Notes under the pieces: model-generated | What the model was told of the DNA's origin: nothing | What the model saw: only the letters and a program-made list of their open reading frames with translations | Database searches by the model: none | In this document: positions 1 to 6,826 of the stretch, piece after piece | Layout: the number at the start of each line of letters is the position of its first letter | How positions within the stretch are numbered: position 1 is the first letter of the stretch | Source: Clostridia bacterium | Lineage (GTDB): Bacteria; Bacillota; Clostridia; TANB77; CAG-508 | NCBI GenBank assembly: GCA_022790685.1 | Contig: JAAVXQ010000117.1 | Span: 1-13,026 of the forward strand | DNA: 13,026 nt | Direction: 5' to 3' | Made by a program: the position numbers and the translations under genes

Positions 1-1
1 A

Positions 2-325
2 ACTGCAGAGAGTATCAGGGGAAATCCCATTGACGCTGACTCTCGGCAATACCTCGAGCAATTTGCCAAGTCAAACGGAATTCTTCGAGTACAAGTTGGG
101 AGCGCCAGCTCATTCTCTAAGCCCATTCAGTTTTTCCGTGACAGCCAGGGCAAGTTTCAGTACCTGCAGGACGGAAAGCTCATTCCCTTCGAGAATTTGA
201 ACGGAAAAAGCTTCATCGCCTTTCAGGTCAAAAACAGAGTGCTGATTGTATATGGCTATTTTCCTGGCGAATATAAGCCTGTGTGCTTGAGGCATGTTAT
301 CATCGTACCTGAAACCGAAAGCTAA
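2..325 (+). CDS. C-terminal fragment of an unrecognised protein, high-G+C, cut by window edge
   Basis: An open frame enters from the left edge and runs 107 codons to a TAA at 323-325. The protein ends in HVIIVPETES and includes the stretch FQYLQDGKLIPFENLNGK. I recognise no family, and there is no signal peptide or membrane segment in the visible part. It is the only gene on the plus strand and is compositionally unlike the rest: the first 60 bases are about half G+C and its codons often end in C or G, whereas the neighbours are very AT-rich. A well-formed terminator follows 17 bases after the stop, which supports a real gene end. It could be horizontally acquired DNA or a contig-joining artefact. 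The opposite-strand frame at 110-295 is a shadow. I am confident of the open frame and know nothing of the function. Confidence 0.6.
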   Translation, partial: TAESIRGNPIDADSRQYLEQFAKSNGILRVQVGSASSFSKPIQFFRDSQGKFQYLQDGKLIPFENLNGKSFIAFQVKNRVLIVYGYFPGEYKPVCLRHVIIVPETES

Positions 326-342
326 TTAGCAGAAAAAGAAAG

Positions 343-396
343 ACCAGCATTATCTTTAAAAGGGAGACTCCCTTTTTCCAGATATGCTGGTTTTTC
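343..396 (+). terminator. Bidirectional intrinsic terminator between convergent genes
   Basis: ACCAGCAT (343-350) pairs with ATGCTGGT (384-391). An inner helix AAAAGGGA (358-365) pairs with TCCCTTTT (369-376), and a T-run follows at 391-395. On the minus strand the same stem is followed by a T-rich tract (complement of 331-342). It can therefore end both the plus-strand fragment and the minus-strand methyltransferase gene that converges on it. Confidence 0.85.
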
Positions 397-419
397 GATT
401 TACTTATTTGCTATATAAA

Positions 420-1013
420 TTATTTTTTTACTTTAGTTATTGCTAATCCATCTCCAACTTCAAGAATTTCTGTTTCCAAATTTTCATTTTCAGTTATTTC
501 TTTTATATATTCTCTTAAATGTCTTACAGCTGTTCTTTGTTTATGTTTATTATAATCACTCATAACATATCCTTTATATAGTACATTATCAGCAAAAATA
601 ATTCCATTATTATTTATTAATCTTATAGATTCTTGTAAAAATACTGGATATTTTCCTTTATTAGCATCTATAAAAATCATGTCATATCCCTCTTTTAGCT
701 TTGGTAAAATGTCCACAGCATTTCCTACAATAACATTTATTCTTTCTTCTATTCCAATTTTTTTAATATTTTCTTTAGCAATGCTGGCTCTTTCTTGATC
801 TAATTCTATAGTATCAATTTTGCACTCTTCTTTCGTTACTTTTGCAAAACAAGAAGCAGAATATCCCACAGCAGTTCCTATCTCTAATATTTTCATTGGT
901 TTTATTTTTTCTATTCTTTTTTCTATTACCTCTAAAGTATCATCCATTATTATTGGTATATGATTTTCTAATGCATCGTTTTTTATTATTTCTAATTCTT
1001 TATCATTAAACAT
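420..1013 (-). CDS. trmR: SAM-dependent O-methyltransferase, TrmR (YrrM)-like
   Basis: Class I SAM methyltransferase of the O-methyltransferase 3 family (197 aa), soluble. SAM-binding motif I is LEIGTAVGYSA (about residues 43-53). An acidic residue ends the following strand (IDTIELDQ), motif IV is DMIFIDANKGKY, and the metal/substrate region is IIFADNVLYKGYV followed by a conserved RHLREY. In low-GC Gram-positives the closest named relative is TrmR/YrrM, which O-methylates 5-hydroxyuridine at the tRNA wobble position. Catechol- and caffeoyl-CoA-type methyltransferases share the fold, so the substrate is inferred. The ATG start has AGAGGT a few bases upstream. It lies downstream of typA but behind the typA terminator, so it probably has its own promoter, which I could not place firmly. 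Confidence 0.75.
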   Translation of the reverse strand: MFNDKELEIIKNDALENHIPIIMDDTLEVIEKRIEKIKPMKILEIGTAVGYSASCFAKVTKEECKIDTIELDQERASIAKENIKKIGIEERINVIVGNAVDILPKLKEGYDMIFIDANKGKYPVFLQESIRLINNNGIIFADNVLYKGYVMSDYNKHKQRTAVRHLREYIKEITENENLETEILEVGDGLAITKVKK

Positions 1014-1066
1014 AGTTACCTCTTTTATTATTAGTCAAAAATTGTATTTTCTTATTATTTTAATAT

Positions 1067-1123
1067 AAAAAGTTTCCTTTGTTTCCCTATCTTTATAAAA
1101 GGGAGCTTTAAGGAAACTTTTTT
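1067..1123 (-). terminator. Intrinsic terminator of typA
   Basis: AAAAGTTTCCTT (1068-1079) and AAGGAAACTTTT (1110-1121) form a perfect 12-bp stem. Read on the minus strand, the stem is followed by UUUUU (complement of 1067-1071). It begins about 8 bases after the typA stop at 1129. The plus strand also has a T-run after the stem. Confidence 0.9.
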
Positions 1124-1128
1124 ATATT

Positions 1129-2946
1129 CTATTTCATTGCTGATCTTGCTGCTCTTTCTCTATCTTTGTTATTTAAGATCTTCTTTCTAAGTCTTATGCT
1201 TTTTGGTGTTACTTCTACAAGTTCATCATCTTGTATAAATTCAATAGCTTTTTCTAAGCTCATTTGAATTGGTGGAACTAAACGAAGTGCATCATCTGAA
1301 CCAGAAGCTCTTGTATTTGTTAAATGTTTTTCTTTACATACATTTATTGCTAAATCTTCTCCTCTTGAGTTTAATCCAACAATCATTCCCTCATATACTT
1401 CAACACCTGGTCCTATAAATAGTTCCCCTTTATCTTGTGCATTATATAATCCATATGTAATAGATTTTCCATTTTCAAAAGCCACTATTGTTCCTCTAAC
1501 TCTTGCTTGAACTTCTCCTTTAAAAGGTTCATATGAATCAAATATATGGTTCATAGTTCCTTCACCTTTTGTATCTGTTAAAAATTCAGTTCTATATCCA
1601 ATTATTCCTCTTGCTGGAATTCTAAATTCTATTTTTGTATGTCCTTCTTCTGCTGGTTCCATATTTATCATTTCTGCTTTTCTTCTTCCTAGTTTTTCAA
1701 TAACATTACCAACACAATCATCTGGAACATTTACAACTAATCTTTCAATAGGTTCTGATTTAACTCCATCAATTTCTTTTATAATAACTTTTGGACGAGA
1801 AACTAATAATTCGAATCCTTCTCTTCTCATTGTTTCAATTAAAACAGATAAATGTAATTCTCCTCTTCCAGATACTTCAAAAGAATCTGGTGTTTCTGTT
1901 TCTCTTACTCTTAAACTTACATTTCTATCAAGTTCTTTAAATAGTCTATCTCTTATATGTCTAGATGTAATAAATTCTCCTTCTTTTCCTGCAAATGGTC
2001 CATTATTTACACTAAAAGTCATAGAAACTGTTGGTTCATCTATATCTACAAATGGTATCTTTTCAGGATTATTATAATCACAAATAGTATCACCTATATT
2101 TATATTTGCAACCCCTGATAGTGCTATTATATCTCCTGCTTCTACTTTTTCAACTTCTACTCTTTTTAGTCCATCATAAGTGTAAAGTTTTGTTACTCTT
2201 GCATTTTCTGTTTTATCATTTTTGCATATCGCAACAGGCATTCCAAGTTCAATTATTCCTCTTTCTACTCTTCCTATAGCAATTCTTCCAATATAGTCAT
2301 CATAATCTATATTAGAAACTAGCATTTGCATATTTCCATCTATATCACAATTTGGAGCTTCTATTGTATTTACTATTGTTTCAAATAAGCATCCTAAATC
2401 TTCTCCTGGCTTTTCTAAATCAAGAGTTGCTATTCCTTGCTTTCCAGAAGCATACACAACAGGAAATTCTAACTGTTCATCATTAGCTCCAAGTTCAATA
2501 AACAAGTCTAATACATCATCAACTACTTGCATTGGTCTAGCACCTGGTCTATCTATTTTATTTATTACAACTATAGGTTTTAAATTTAATGCTAATGATT
2601 TCTTTAAAACTTCTCTTGTTTGTGGCATTGCTCCTTCAAAAGAATCTACTAGTAAAACTACACCATCTACCATTTTTAAAACACGTTCAACTTCTCCTCC
2701 AAAATCAGCATGTCCTGGTGTATCCACAATATTTATTTTTAAATCTTTATAATGTACTGCTGTGTTTTTTGAAAGAATTGTGATTCCTCTTTCTTTCTCT
2801 AAGTCATTAGAATCCATTACTCTTTCTGCTACTTGTTCATTAGCTCTAAAAATTCCACTTTGCTTAAGCATAGCATCTACCAGTGTTGTTTTTCCATGGT
2901 CAACGTGCGCTATTATTGCTACATTTCTAATTTTTTCGTTTCTCAT
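1129..2946 (-). CDS. typA: Ribosome-associated translational GTPase TypA/BipA
   Basis: TypA/BipA (605 aa, the normal family length) is an EF-G-like GTPase that binds the 70S ribosome and is linked to stress and low-temperature ribosome assembly. All five G motifs are visible: AHVDHGKTT (13-21), RGITI (53-57), DTPGH (75-79), NKID (129-132) and ASGK (166-169). EF-G-like domain II, domains III and V, and the TypA-specific C-terminal domain follow, with family-typical blocks such as ARGIIGYRTEFLTDTKGEG and LTNTRASGSDD. The ATG is preceded by AGAGGGG at good spacing. It is probably a single-gene transcript: its own terminator lies downstream, and a large inverted repeat occupies its leader. Confidence 0.97.
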   Translation of the reverse strand: MRNEKIRNVAIIAHVDHGKTTLVDAMLKQSGIFRANEQVAERVMDSNDLEKERGITILSKNTAVHYKDLKINIVDTPGHADFGGEVERVLKMVDGVVLLVDSFEGAMPQTREVLKKSLALNLKPIVVINKIDRPGARPMQVVDDVLDLFIELGANDEQLEFPVVYASGKQGIATLDLEKPGEDLGCLFETIVNTIEAPNCDIDGNMQMLVSNIDYDDYIGRIAIGRVERGIIELGMPVAICKNDKTENARVTKLYTYDGLKRVEVEKVEAGDIIALSGVANINIGDTICDYNNPEKIPFVDIDEPTVSMTFSVNNGPFAGKEGEFITSRHIRDRLFKELDRNVSLRVRETETPDSFEVSGRGELHLSVLIETMRREGFELLVSRPKVIIKEIDGVKSEPIERLVVNVPDDCVGNVIEKLGRRKAEMINMEPAEEGHTKIEFRIPARGIIGYRTEFLTDTKGEGTMNHIFDSYEPFKGEVQARVRGTIVAFENGKSITYGLYNAQDKGELFIGPGVEVYEGMIVGLNSRGEDLAINVCKEKHLTNTRASGSDDALRLVPPIQMSLEKAIEFIQDDELVEVTPKSIRLRKKILNNKDRERAARSAMK

Positions 2947-2969
2947 CTTTTTTCCCCTCTTACTTATTT

Positions 2970-3030
2970 TAATGTTTAAACTAATAAAAAAGTATATGCC
3001 TTTATATCTCTTTTATTAGTTTAAACATTA
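2970..3030. repeat. 20-bp perfect inverted repeat in the typA leader
   Basis: TAATGTTTAAACTAATAAAA (2970-2989) is the exact reverse complement of 3011-3030, with a 21-base loop. It lies between the plsC terminator and the typA start codon. On the plus strand the stem is followed by seven Ts (3031-3037), so it would terminate plus-strand (antisense) transcripts. On the minus strand there is no U-run, so there it would act as a hairpin in the typA 5' leader, about 10 bases upstream of the ribosome binding site. Its function is not established. Confidence 0.8.
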
Positions 3031-3065
3031 TTTTTTTGCTACATTTATTAGTATTTTATAATTGC

Positions 3066-3114
3066 AAAAAAATATGGCTAAATTATGCAAACTAGCTTGC
3101 AAATTAACCATATT
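3066..3114 (-). terminator. Intrinsic terminator of the cmk-plsC operon
   Basis: AATATGG (3071-3077) pairs with CCATATT (3108-3114). The helix continues inward with one mismatch to TGCAA/TTGCA around the loop ACTAGC. On the minus strand the stem is followed by a seven-U run (complement of 3066-3072). It starts 9 bases after the plsC stop. Confidence 0.88.
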
Positions 3115-3122
3115 ATTATATA

Positions 3123-3731
3123 CTAAACCTCTTTTTTTGTCAACATAATTATCTTTTCTTTTAATTCATCTGTTGCTTTATCTGCCGCTTCTTTATCTTC
3201 TGAAATATTATATTTTGTAGAAAAATCTAATGGCTCTCCATATACTATTGTTGTTCTATGAAAAGGCTTTGCTTCTCCTTGTATTCCAATTGGAACTATT
3301 TTAGCTCCAGTTTTTAAAGCTAAATAAGCTGCTCCATTTTTTAATTTACCATCATTTTTTTCTAAACCATTTCTAGTTCCTTCTGGAAAAAGACCAATGC
3401 ATCCACCACTTTTTAAAGTTTTAATCGCCTCTTTCATAGCAGATATATCTTTTGCATCTCTTTTAACATATATTCCTTCAAAAATAACACCCAAAAATGC
3501 AAGAAATGGATTTTTCCTAAGCTCTTCTTTTGCCATAAATCTCATATGTCTTCCAGCTGTTACTATTATTACTGGTGGATCTAAATATGTTCTATGATTT
3601 CCACAAAATATTAATGCTCCATCTGCAGGTATATTCTCTTTTCCTACCGTTTTTATTCTATATACAATTTTGCAATATGTAAATATCGCAGTTCTAACAA
3701 CTACTCTTCCAATCTTTTTTAAAATTTCCAT
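3123..3731 (-). CDS. plsC: 1-acyl-sn-glycerol-3-phosphate acyltransferase (PlsC family)
   Basis: PlsC-type membrane-associated acyltransferase (202 aa). It transfers a second acyl chain to lysophosphatidic acid to form phosphatidic acid, the precursor of membrane phospholipids. The catalytic HX4D motif is NHRTYLD (His46, Asp51). The glycerophosphate-binding motif is FPEGTR (115-120), the middle block is GIYVKRD, and the late block is KIVPIGI. The N-terminus is basic and hydrophobic (ILKKIGRVVVRTAIF), fitting peripheral membrane attachment. The ATG is preceded by AGGGG. It lies 70 bases after cmk with no U-tailed hairpin between, so the two are probably co-transcribed, a pairing common in Clostridia. 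The acyl donor cannot be read from sequence. Confidence 0.92.
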   Translation of the reverse strand: MEILKKIGRVVVRTAIFTYCKIVYRIKTVGKENIPADGALIFCGNHRTYLDPPVIIVTAGRHMRFMAKEELRKNPFLAFLGVIFEGIYVKRDAKDISAMKEAIKTLKSGGCIGLFPEGTRNGLEKNDGKLKNGAAYLALKTGAKIVPIGIQGEAKPFHRTTIVYGEPLDFSTKYNISEDKEAADKATDELKEKIIMLTKKEV

Positions 3732-3801
3732 GTCGTTATTTCCCCTATATATTATTTTTATTTTATAGCTTTTCTTATTAGCTCGGTTCTAAATTTTATA
3801 T

Positions 3802-4470
3802 TTAAGAACGTTTCTCTTTAATTATTTGTTCTATTTTATCTACAACCTCTTCTATAGTTAAATTTGTAGAGTCCAAGTAAATAGCATCTTCTGCTTGTTT
3901 AAGTGGTGCAACATTGCTTGTTTTATCGTTATTATCACGAAAAATAATATTTTTTAAAATTTCCTCATATGGAATATCTATTCCTTTTTCTGCATTTTGT
4001 TTTAGTCTTCTTTTTGCTCTTTCTTCTGCTGAAGCATCTAAATAAATCTTTACATCCGCATTTGGAAATACATTAGTAGCGATATCTCTACCTTCCATTA
4101 TTATCTCTTTGCCAACAGACATTTTTCTTTGCAAATCTACCATGCTTTCTCTAACTATTGGTATGTGTGATACTTGTGATACAATATCATTAACTTCTTG
4201 ATTTCTTATTTCCTTTGTTACATCTTCTCCATTTAAAAAAAATCTATCTTCGTCATTAATATTCTTAAATTCAATATTTATCTTTTCTAATATTTCCTTT
4301 ATTTTGTTAGTTTCATTTAGTTCAATATTTTCTTTAATCATATTTAAACTAACACATCTATACATGGCGCCAGTATCTATATTTATAAGGTTTTGCTTTT
4401 TTCCTACTAATTTTGTTATTGTTCCTTTTCCGCTACCAGCTGGCCCATCTATTGCTACAATAAAAGACAT
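3802..4470 (-). CDS. cmk: Cytidylate kinase
   Basis: CMP/dCMP kinase, a cytoplasmic pyrimidine salvage and nucleotide-pool enzyme. From the chosen start it is 222 aa, normal for the family. The Walker A loop is GPAGSGKGT (9-17), followed by IDTGAMYR, the CMP-binding GRDIATNVFPNA and the LID-type arginine block EERAKRR. I chose the ATG at 4468-4470 because AGGAGG lies 6 bases upstream and the protein then begins MSFIVAIDGP, the family's usual beginning. An in-frame ATG 21 bases earlier (4491) has no ribosome binding site and lies inside the preceding gene. That AGGAGG overlaps the upstream gene's TAG stop, so translation is probably coupled. Confidence 0.94.
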   Translation of the reverse strand: MSFIVAIDGPAGSGKGTITKLVGKKQNLINIDTGAMYRCVSLNMIKENIELNETNKIKEILEKINIEFKNINDEDRFFLNGEDVTKEIRNQEVNDIVSQVSHIPIVRESMVDLQRKMSVGKEIIMEGRDIATNVFPNADVKIYLDASAEERAKRRLKQNAEKGIDIPYEEILKNIIFRDNNDKTSNVAPLKQAEDAIYLDSTNLTIEEVVDKIEQIIKEKRS

Positions 4471-4480
4471 TTGCTTCCTC

Positions 4481-5032
4481 CTATTTATCAAAATTTACAC
4501 CTTTAATTACAATTTCCATATTTAAAACATTCATTGCTGTTAACTTTTCTATTTCTTTTATAATCTTTGTTTTTAGTGCTGTTATTGTTTCATTTATATT
4601 ATATCCATATTTCATTACTACTTCTATATATATAAATATTCCATCATCAAAACCTTCATGTTTTTTTATAATTATTCTTGAAATTTTATATATTCCCTCT
4701 GTTTTATTTGCAATATAGTCAATAATTTGTTTAAAAACTGTATCTGATATTTTAAAATTTCCTAAATAACTAAAAGTAGGTCTAATAATTGATTTTTCTG
4801 ATACATATGGAGCTTTTCCTTTTCCTGTTGATTTAAAGATTTGAAGTGGATCTAATAAATATCCAGAAAATTCTTTTTTTATTGCAAAGGTAGGAACAGG
4901 AATAACATGTTTTCCTTGTGTTACTCTAATGTTTCTTGCAGTTTCCATTTCCTCTTCTGTAGCTACATCTGTTATATATATAGTTTCTGAGATAGGTTCA
5001 ATTTCTAGGTTTTCTACAATTTTTTTAACCAT
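4481..5032 (-). CDS. Asp23/Gls24-domain protein, 3' part of a split P-loop/Asp23 gene
   Basis: A 183-aa open frame. About residues 92-182 match the Asp23/Gls24 (alkaline shock, envelope stress) domain: GNFKISDTVFKQIIDYIANK, then KYGYNINETITALKTKI, ending in VLNMEIVIKGVNF. Residues 1-80 are a separate conserved-looking block (GKHVIPVPTFAIKKEFSGYL) that reads as the continuation of the P-loop protein encoded just upstream. The ATG at 5032 has no ribosome binding site and lies one base past the upstream TGA. The open frame extends upstream of that ATG with the codons TSDE. Removing one base near 5046-5048 joins the two frames as ILGTSDEMVKK or similar. I infer one gene of about 280 aa split by a frameshift (true decay or consensus error); a natural two-gene arrangement is less likely. 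The function of such fusions is not known to me. Confidence 0.7.
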   Translation of the reverse strand: MVKKIVENLEIEPISETIYITDVATEEEMETARNIRVTQGKHVIPVPTFAIKKEFSGYLLDPLQIFKSTGKGKAPYVSEKSIIRPTFSYLGNFKISDTVFKQIIDYIANKTEGIYKISRIIIKKHEGFDDGIFIYIEVVMKYGYNINETITALKTKIIKEIEKLTAMNVLNMEIVIKGVNFDK

Positions 5033-5033
5033 T

Positions 5034-5324
5034 TCATCTGATGTTCCGAAGTATTAAAATACTTTCTGGCTTATATTTTTTTATTGCCTTTTGTATTTCT
5101 TTCCTTTTATCTTCACTTTGAAATAAAGCATTTCTTACTGTTTCGATTTTAGTTGGTGCCTTTTTTGCAGATATTCCTGCTATAACTTCATTTCCACTTA
5201 TCAATAATCCATCATCTATTATATACTTTATATTTTTTTCATTTGCTACCATTTGTGCTCTATAACTTTTTCCTGTACCTGATGGTCCAACAAAAGCATA
5301 TGTTTTCATTTTATGTGCAAACAT
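5034..5324 (-). CDS. P-loop NTPase domain, 5' part of the split P-loop/Asp23 gene
   Basis: A 96-aa frame with a clear Walker A motif, GPSGTGKS (about residues 13-20), right after a beta strand (TYAFV). A possible Walker B-like strand is IKYIIDDGLLI, and a further strand SILIL lies just before the end. The ATG at 5324 has GAGGAG 7 bases upstream. The frame ends ILRNIR-TGA, where the downstream Asp23 frame would continue naturally after a one-base deletion. Alone the protein would lack the rest of an NTPase core. It is the first gene after a plausible promoter (5358-5386) and leads the cmk-plsC operon. The role is unknown. Known Asp23-family proteins act at the membrane or envelope, so an envelope-linked ATP- or GTP-dependent task is only an inference. 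Confidence 0.7.
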   Translation of the reverse strand: MFAHKMKTYAFVGPSGTGKSYRAQMVANEKNIKYIIDDGLLISGNEVIAGISAKKAPTKIETVRNALFQSEDKRKEIQKAIKKYKPESILILRNIR

Positions 5325-5357
5325 TTAATATCTCCTCAAAATAATTTATACTTTATT

Positions 5358-5386
5358 ATTATATCACTTATTTTTATAGTTTGAAA
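5358..5386 (-). promoter_or_regulatory. Probable promoter of the P-loop/Asp23-cmk-plsC operon
   Basis: On the minus strand there is a perfect TATAAT (-10, 5358-5363) and a TTTCAA (-35, 5381-5386; three of six matches to consensus) separated by 17 bases, in the only gap between the preceding operon and this one. The start codon lies 33 bases downstream of the -10. The -35 is weak, so confidence is moderate. Confidence 0.55.
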
Positions 5387-5419
5387 GCTTTTTTTATTTT
5401 GAATAAATTACTTGGTTTA

Positions 5420-6574
5420 TCACTTTATTATATAAATATTATATTCTGTTTTATTACCTGCAAAATCTGTAGCTATTATCTGATATATTCCACCTTCTGT
5501 TAAATTATATATATCAATTTCACTTTTTTTAGGAACTGTTTTGCCAAATAATATATTTATAGGTATTGTACTTATTATATTACCTGTTTCATCATATAAA
5601 AAAATATGTATTCTATAAATATATGATTTATCTGTATAGCTTCCAAAATTTTGTCTATTAAATTCAAGCTCTAAAGTCCTATCAGTAGAAATATTTCCTC
5701 CTGTATACCATGTCATACTATCTTCTTTATTTTCATCAGACCAAACAACATATGAAAAGCTTTTAATTCTAGTATCTATATTCATTAACTTTGCATTATA
5801 AATGTCATCACTTTTTCTAGTTTCTATATTCGAAAAAAAGTTAGTAAAAGTCTCTTTTTCCACTGTTTCAAGTACTGTACCATTTTCATCAATAGCCTCT
5901 ATTTTAACTATATACTTATTTCCAGGAATCACACCTGAAAATGTATATTCTGTATTTTCAGTTATTGCATGTAAAACATTATTTAAATAATATTTGTATT
6001 TTCTTGTTCCTTTTGGGTGAGATAGTATTCTTGGCGTTATTTTTGTATCTATTGTATCAATTCCAAAATAAAAATCTGTATCATAAAAATCATCAAAAAC
6101 CCTAAAATCTAAACTTGAATATCTATCTACAAATATTTCTTTTATTCCAACATTATCTTTATATTCTAATTTAACCTCTGTAGATATATATGCTCCATCA
6201 GTTATTCCTATTATCTGTGGTTTCTCTTTATCTATATTATTTACACTATAAATTACTTCTGTATTATTTCCAGAATAATCTTTTAAAATTATTTCTTTAC
6301 TTTCATTTTGAGAAATTACTTTACTAAATAATTTTCCTGTTTCTATAGTATCAAATCCATCTATATTTTCTACTTCTTTATCAGTTCGCAGTGTAATAAT
6401 TACATCTTGATTTGTCCAATCTTTTTGGGAATAAGATATCTCATATTTTGGTAAACTTGTGTCTCGTGATAAAGATATTTTATTTGTTTCTAAAATTAAA
6501 TTATATTTTGCATAAATATTATTTGATAAAAATAATATTATAATTATAAAAAATACAACTATTCTTTTTCTTAT
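5420..6574 (-). CDS. Secreted Ig-like/GBS-Bsp-like repeat protein with non-standard ATA start
   Basis: An uninterrupted 384-codon frame ends with TAA at 5420-5422. The N-terminus is a signal peptide: basic (RKRIVV), hydrophobic (FFIIIILFL), then a YAKYNL site resembling SipW/TasA-type signals (residues 21-26). Beta-rich adhesin-like modules follow: a segment with ISYSQKDWTNQDVIITL, then KPQIIGITDGAYISTEV typical of bacterial Ig-like linkers, a fibronectin-like stretch, and about residues 255-345 (VVWSDENKEDSMTWYTGG) resembling GBS Bsp-like repeats. There is no LPXTG, and the gene closes the SipW operon. No in-frame ATG, GTG or TTG occurs before a GTG at 5932, deep inside the fold. GAGGTG sits 7 bases before an ATA at 6572-6574, so I take that as the start: a mutated ATG, a consensus error or a rare ATA start. 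Software would report only the C-terminal 170 aa. Confidence 0.75.
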   Translation of the reverse strand: MRKRIVVFFIIIILFLSNNIYAKYNLILETNKISLSRDTSLPKYEISYSQKDWTNQDVIITLRTDKEVENIDGFDTIETGKLFSKVISQNESKEIILKDYSGNNTEVIYSVNNIDKEKPQIIGITDGAYISTEVKLEYKDNVGIKEIFVDRYSSLDFRVFDDFYDTDFYFGIDTIDTKITPRILSHPKGTRKYKYYLNNVLHAITENTEYTFSGVIPGNKYIVKIEAIDENGTVLETVEKETFTNFFSNIETRKSDDIYNAKLMNIDTRIKSFSYVVWSDENKEDSMTWYTGGNISTDRTLELEFNRQNFGSYTDKSYIYRIHIFLYDETGNIISTIPINILFGKTVPKKSEIDIYNLTEGGIYQIIATDFAGNKTEYNIYIIK

Positions 6575-6597
6575 TTTAAATCACCTCTTCTTTTATT

Positions 6598-6822
6598 TTA
6601 ATAAATTATTTTCACTTTAAATTTCCATTTTGCTATATTAGAATCTACTTTTGTGCTTACTGAATCAAAATTAGTATTTTTAATTTCATAAAATTTTTGT
6701 CCAGATTTAAAACTAGTTATTACTACTATTAATATTAGAATAACTAAAATACTTATTCTTATCATTCTATTTTTTCTTCTAGTTTCATATCTTTCTATAT
6801 AATAATTAGCATCTTCCTTCAC
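6598..6822 (-). CDS. Small membrane protein ending in a TasA-like motif, possibly truncated
   Basis: A 74-aa frame: acidic/basic N-terminus with RYETRRKNR, one strong transmembrane segment (about 21-37, IRISILVILILIVVITS), then a short tail ending NIAKWKFKV. That tail matches the start of the mature domain in the 197-aa subunit of this operon (SIAKWSFVA), after which the present protein simply stops. It may be the remains of a full TasA/camelysin-like protein or a naturally short one. The start is GTG at 6820-6822, 4 bases after the stop of the 163-aa gene; AGGAG lies about 12 bases upstream, a long spacing. It is a member of the SipW operon with unknown function. Confidence 0.65.
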   Translation of the reverse strand: MKEDANYYIERYETRRKNRMIRISILVILILIVVITSFKSGQKFYEIKNTNFDSVSTKVDSNIAKWKFKVKIIY

Positions 6823-6826
6823 TTTT

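Noticed and set aside
110..295. Minus-strand open frame of 61 codons opposite the first gene fragment
   Set aside because: It is antisense to a longer open frame that runs from the edge to a stop with a terminator; no ribosome binding site fits it.
1014..1066. Promoter for the O-methyltransferase gene with TACAAT as -10
   Set aside because: The matching -35 is poor and overlaps the typA terminator tail; it is not strong enough to call.
2589..3019. Plus-strand open frames over the start of typA
   Set aside because: They are mirror frames of a highly conserved typA coding region and give low-complexity Leu/Phe-rich products with no credible signals.
3786..3809. Hairpin around the cmk stop codon as a terminator
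   Set aside because: The stem is imperfect and no U-run follows on the minus strand, so cmk-plsC read-through is more likely.
4471..4491. Earlier ATG for cytidylate kinase at 4491
   Set aside because: It has no ribosome binding site and lies inside the previous gene, while the ATG at 4470 has AGGAGG 6 bases upstream and a family-typical N-terminus.
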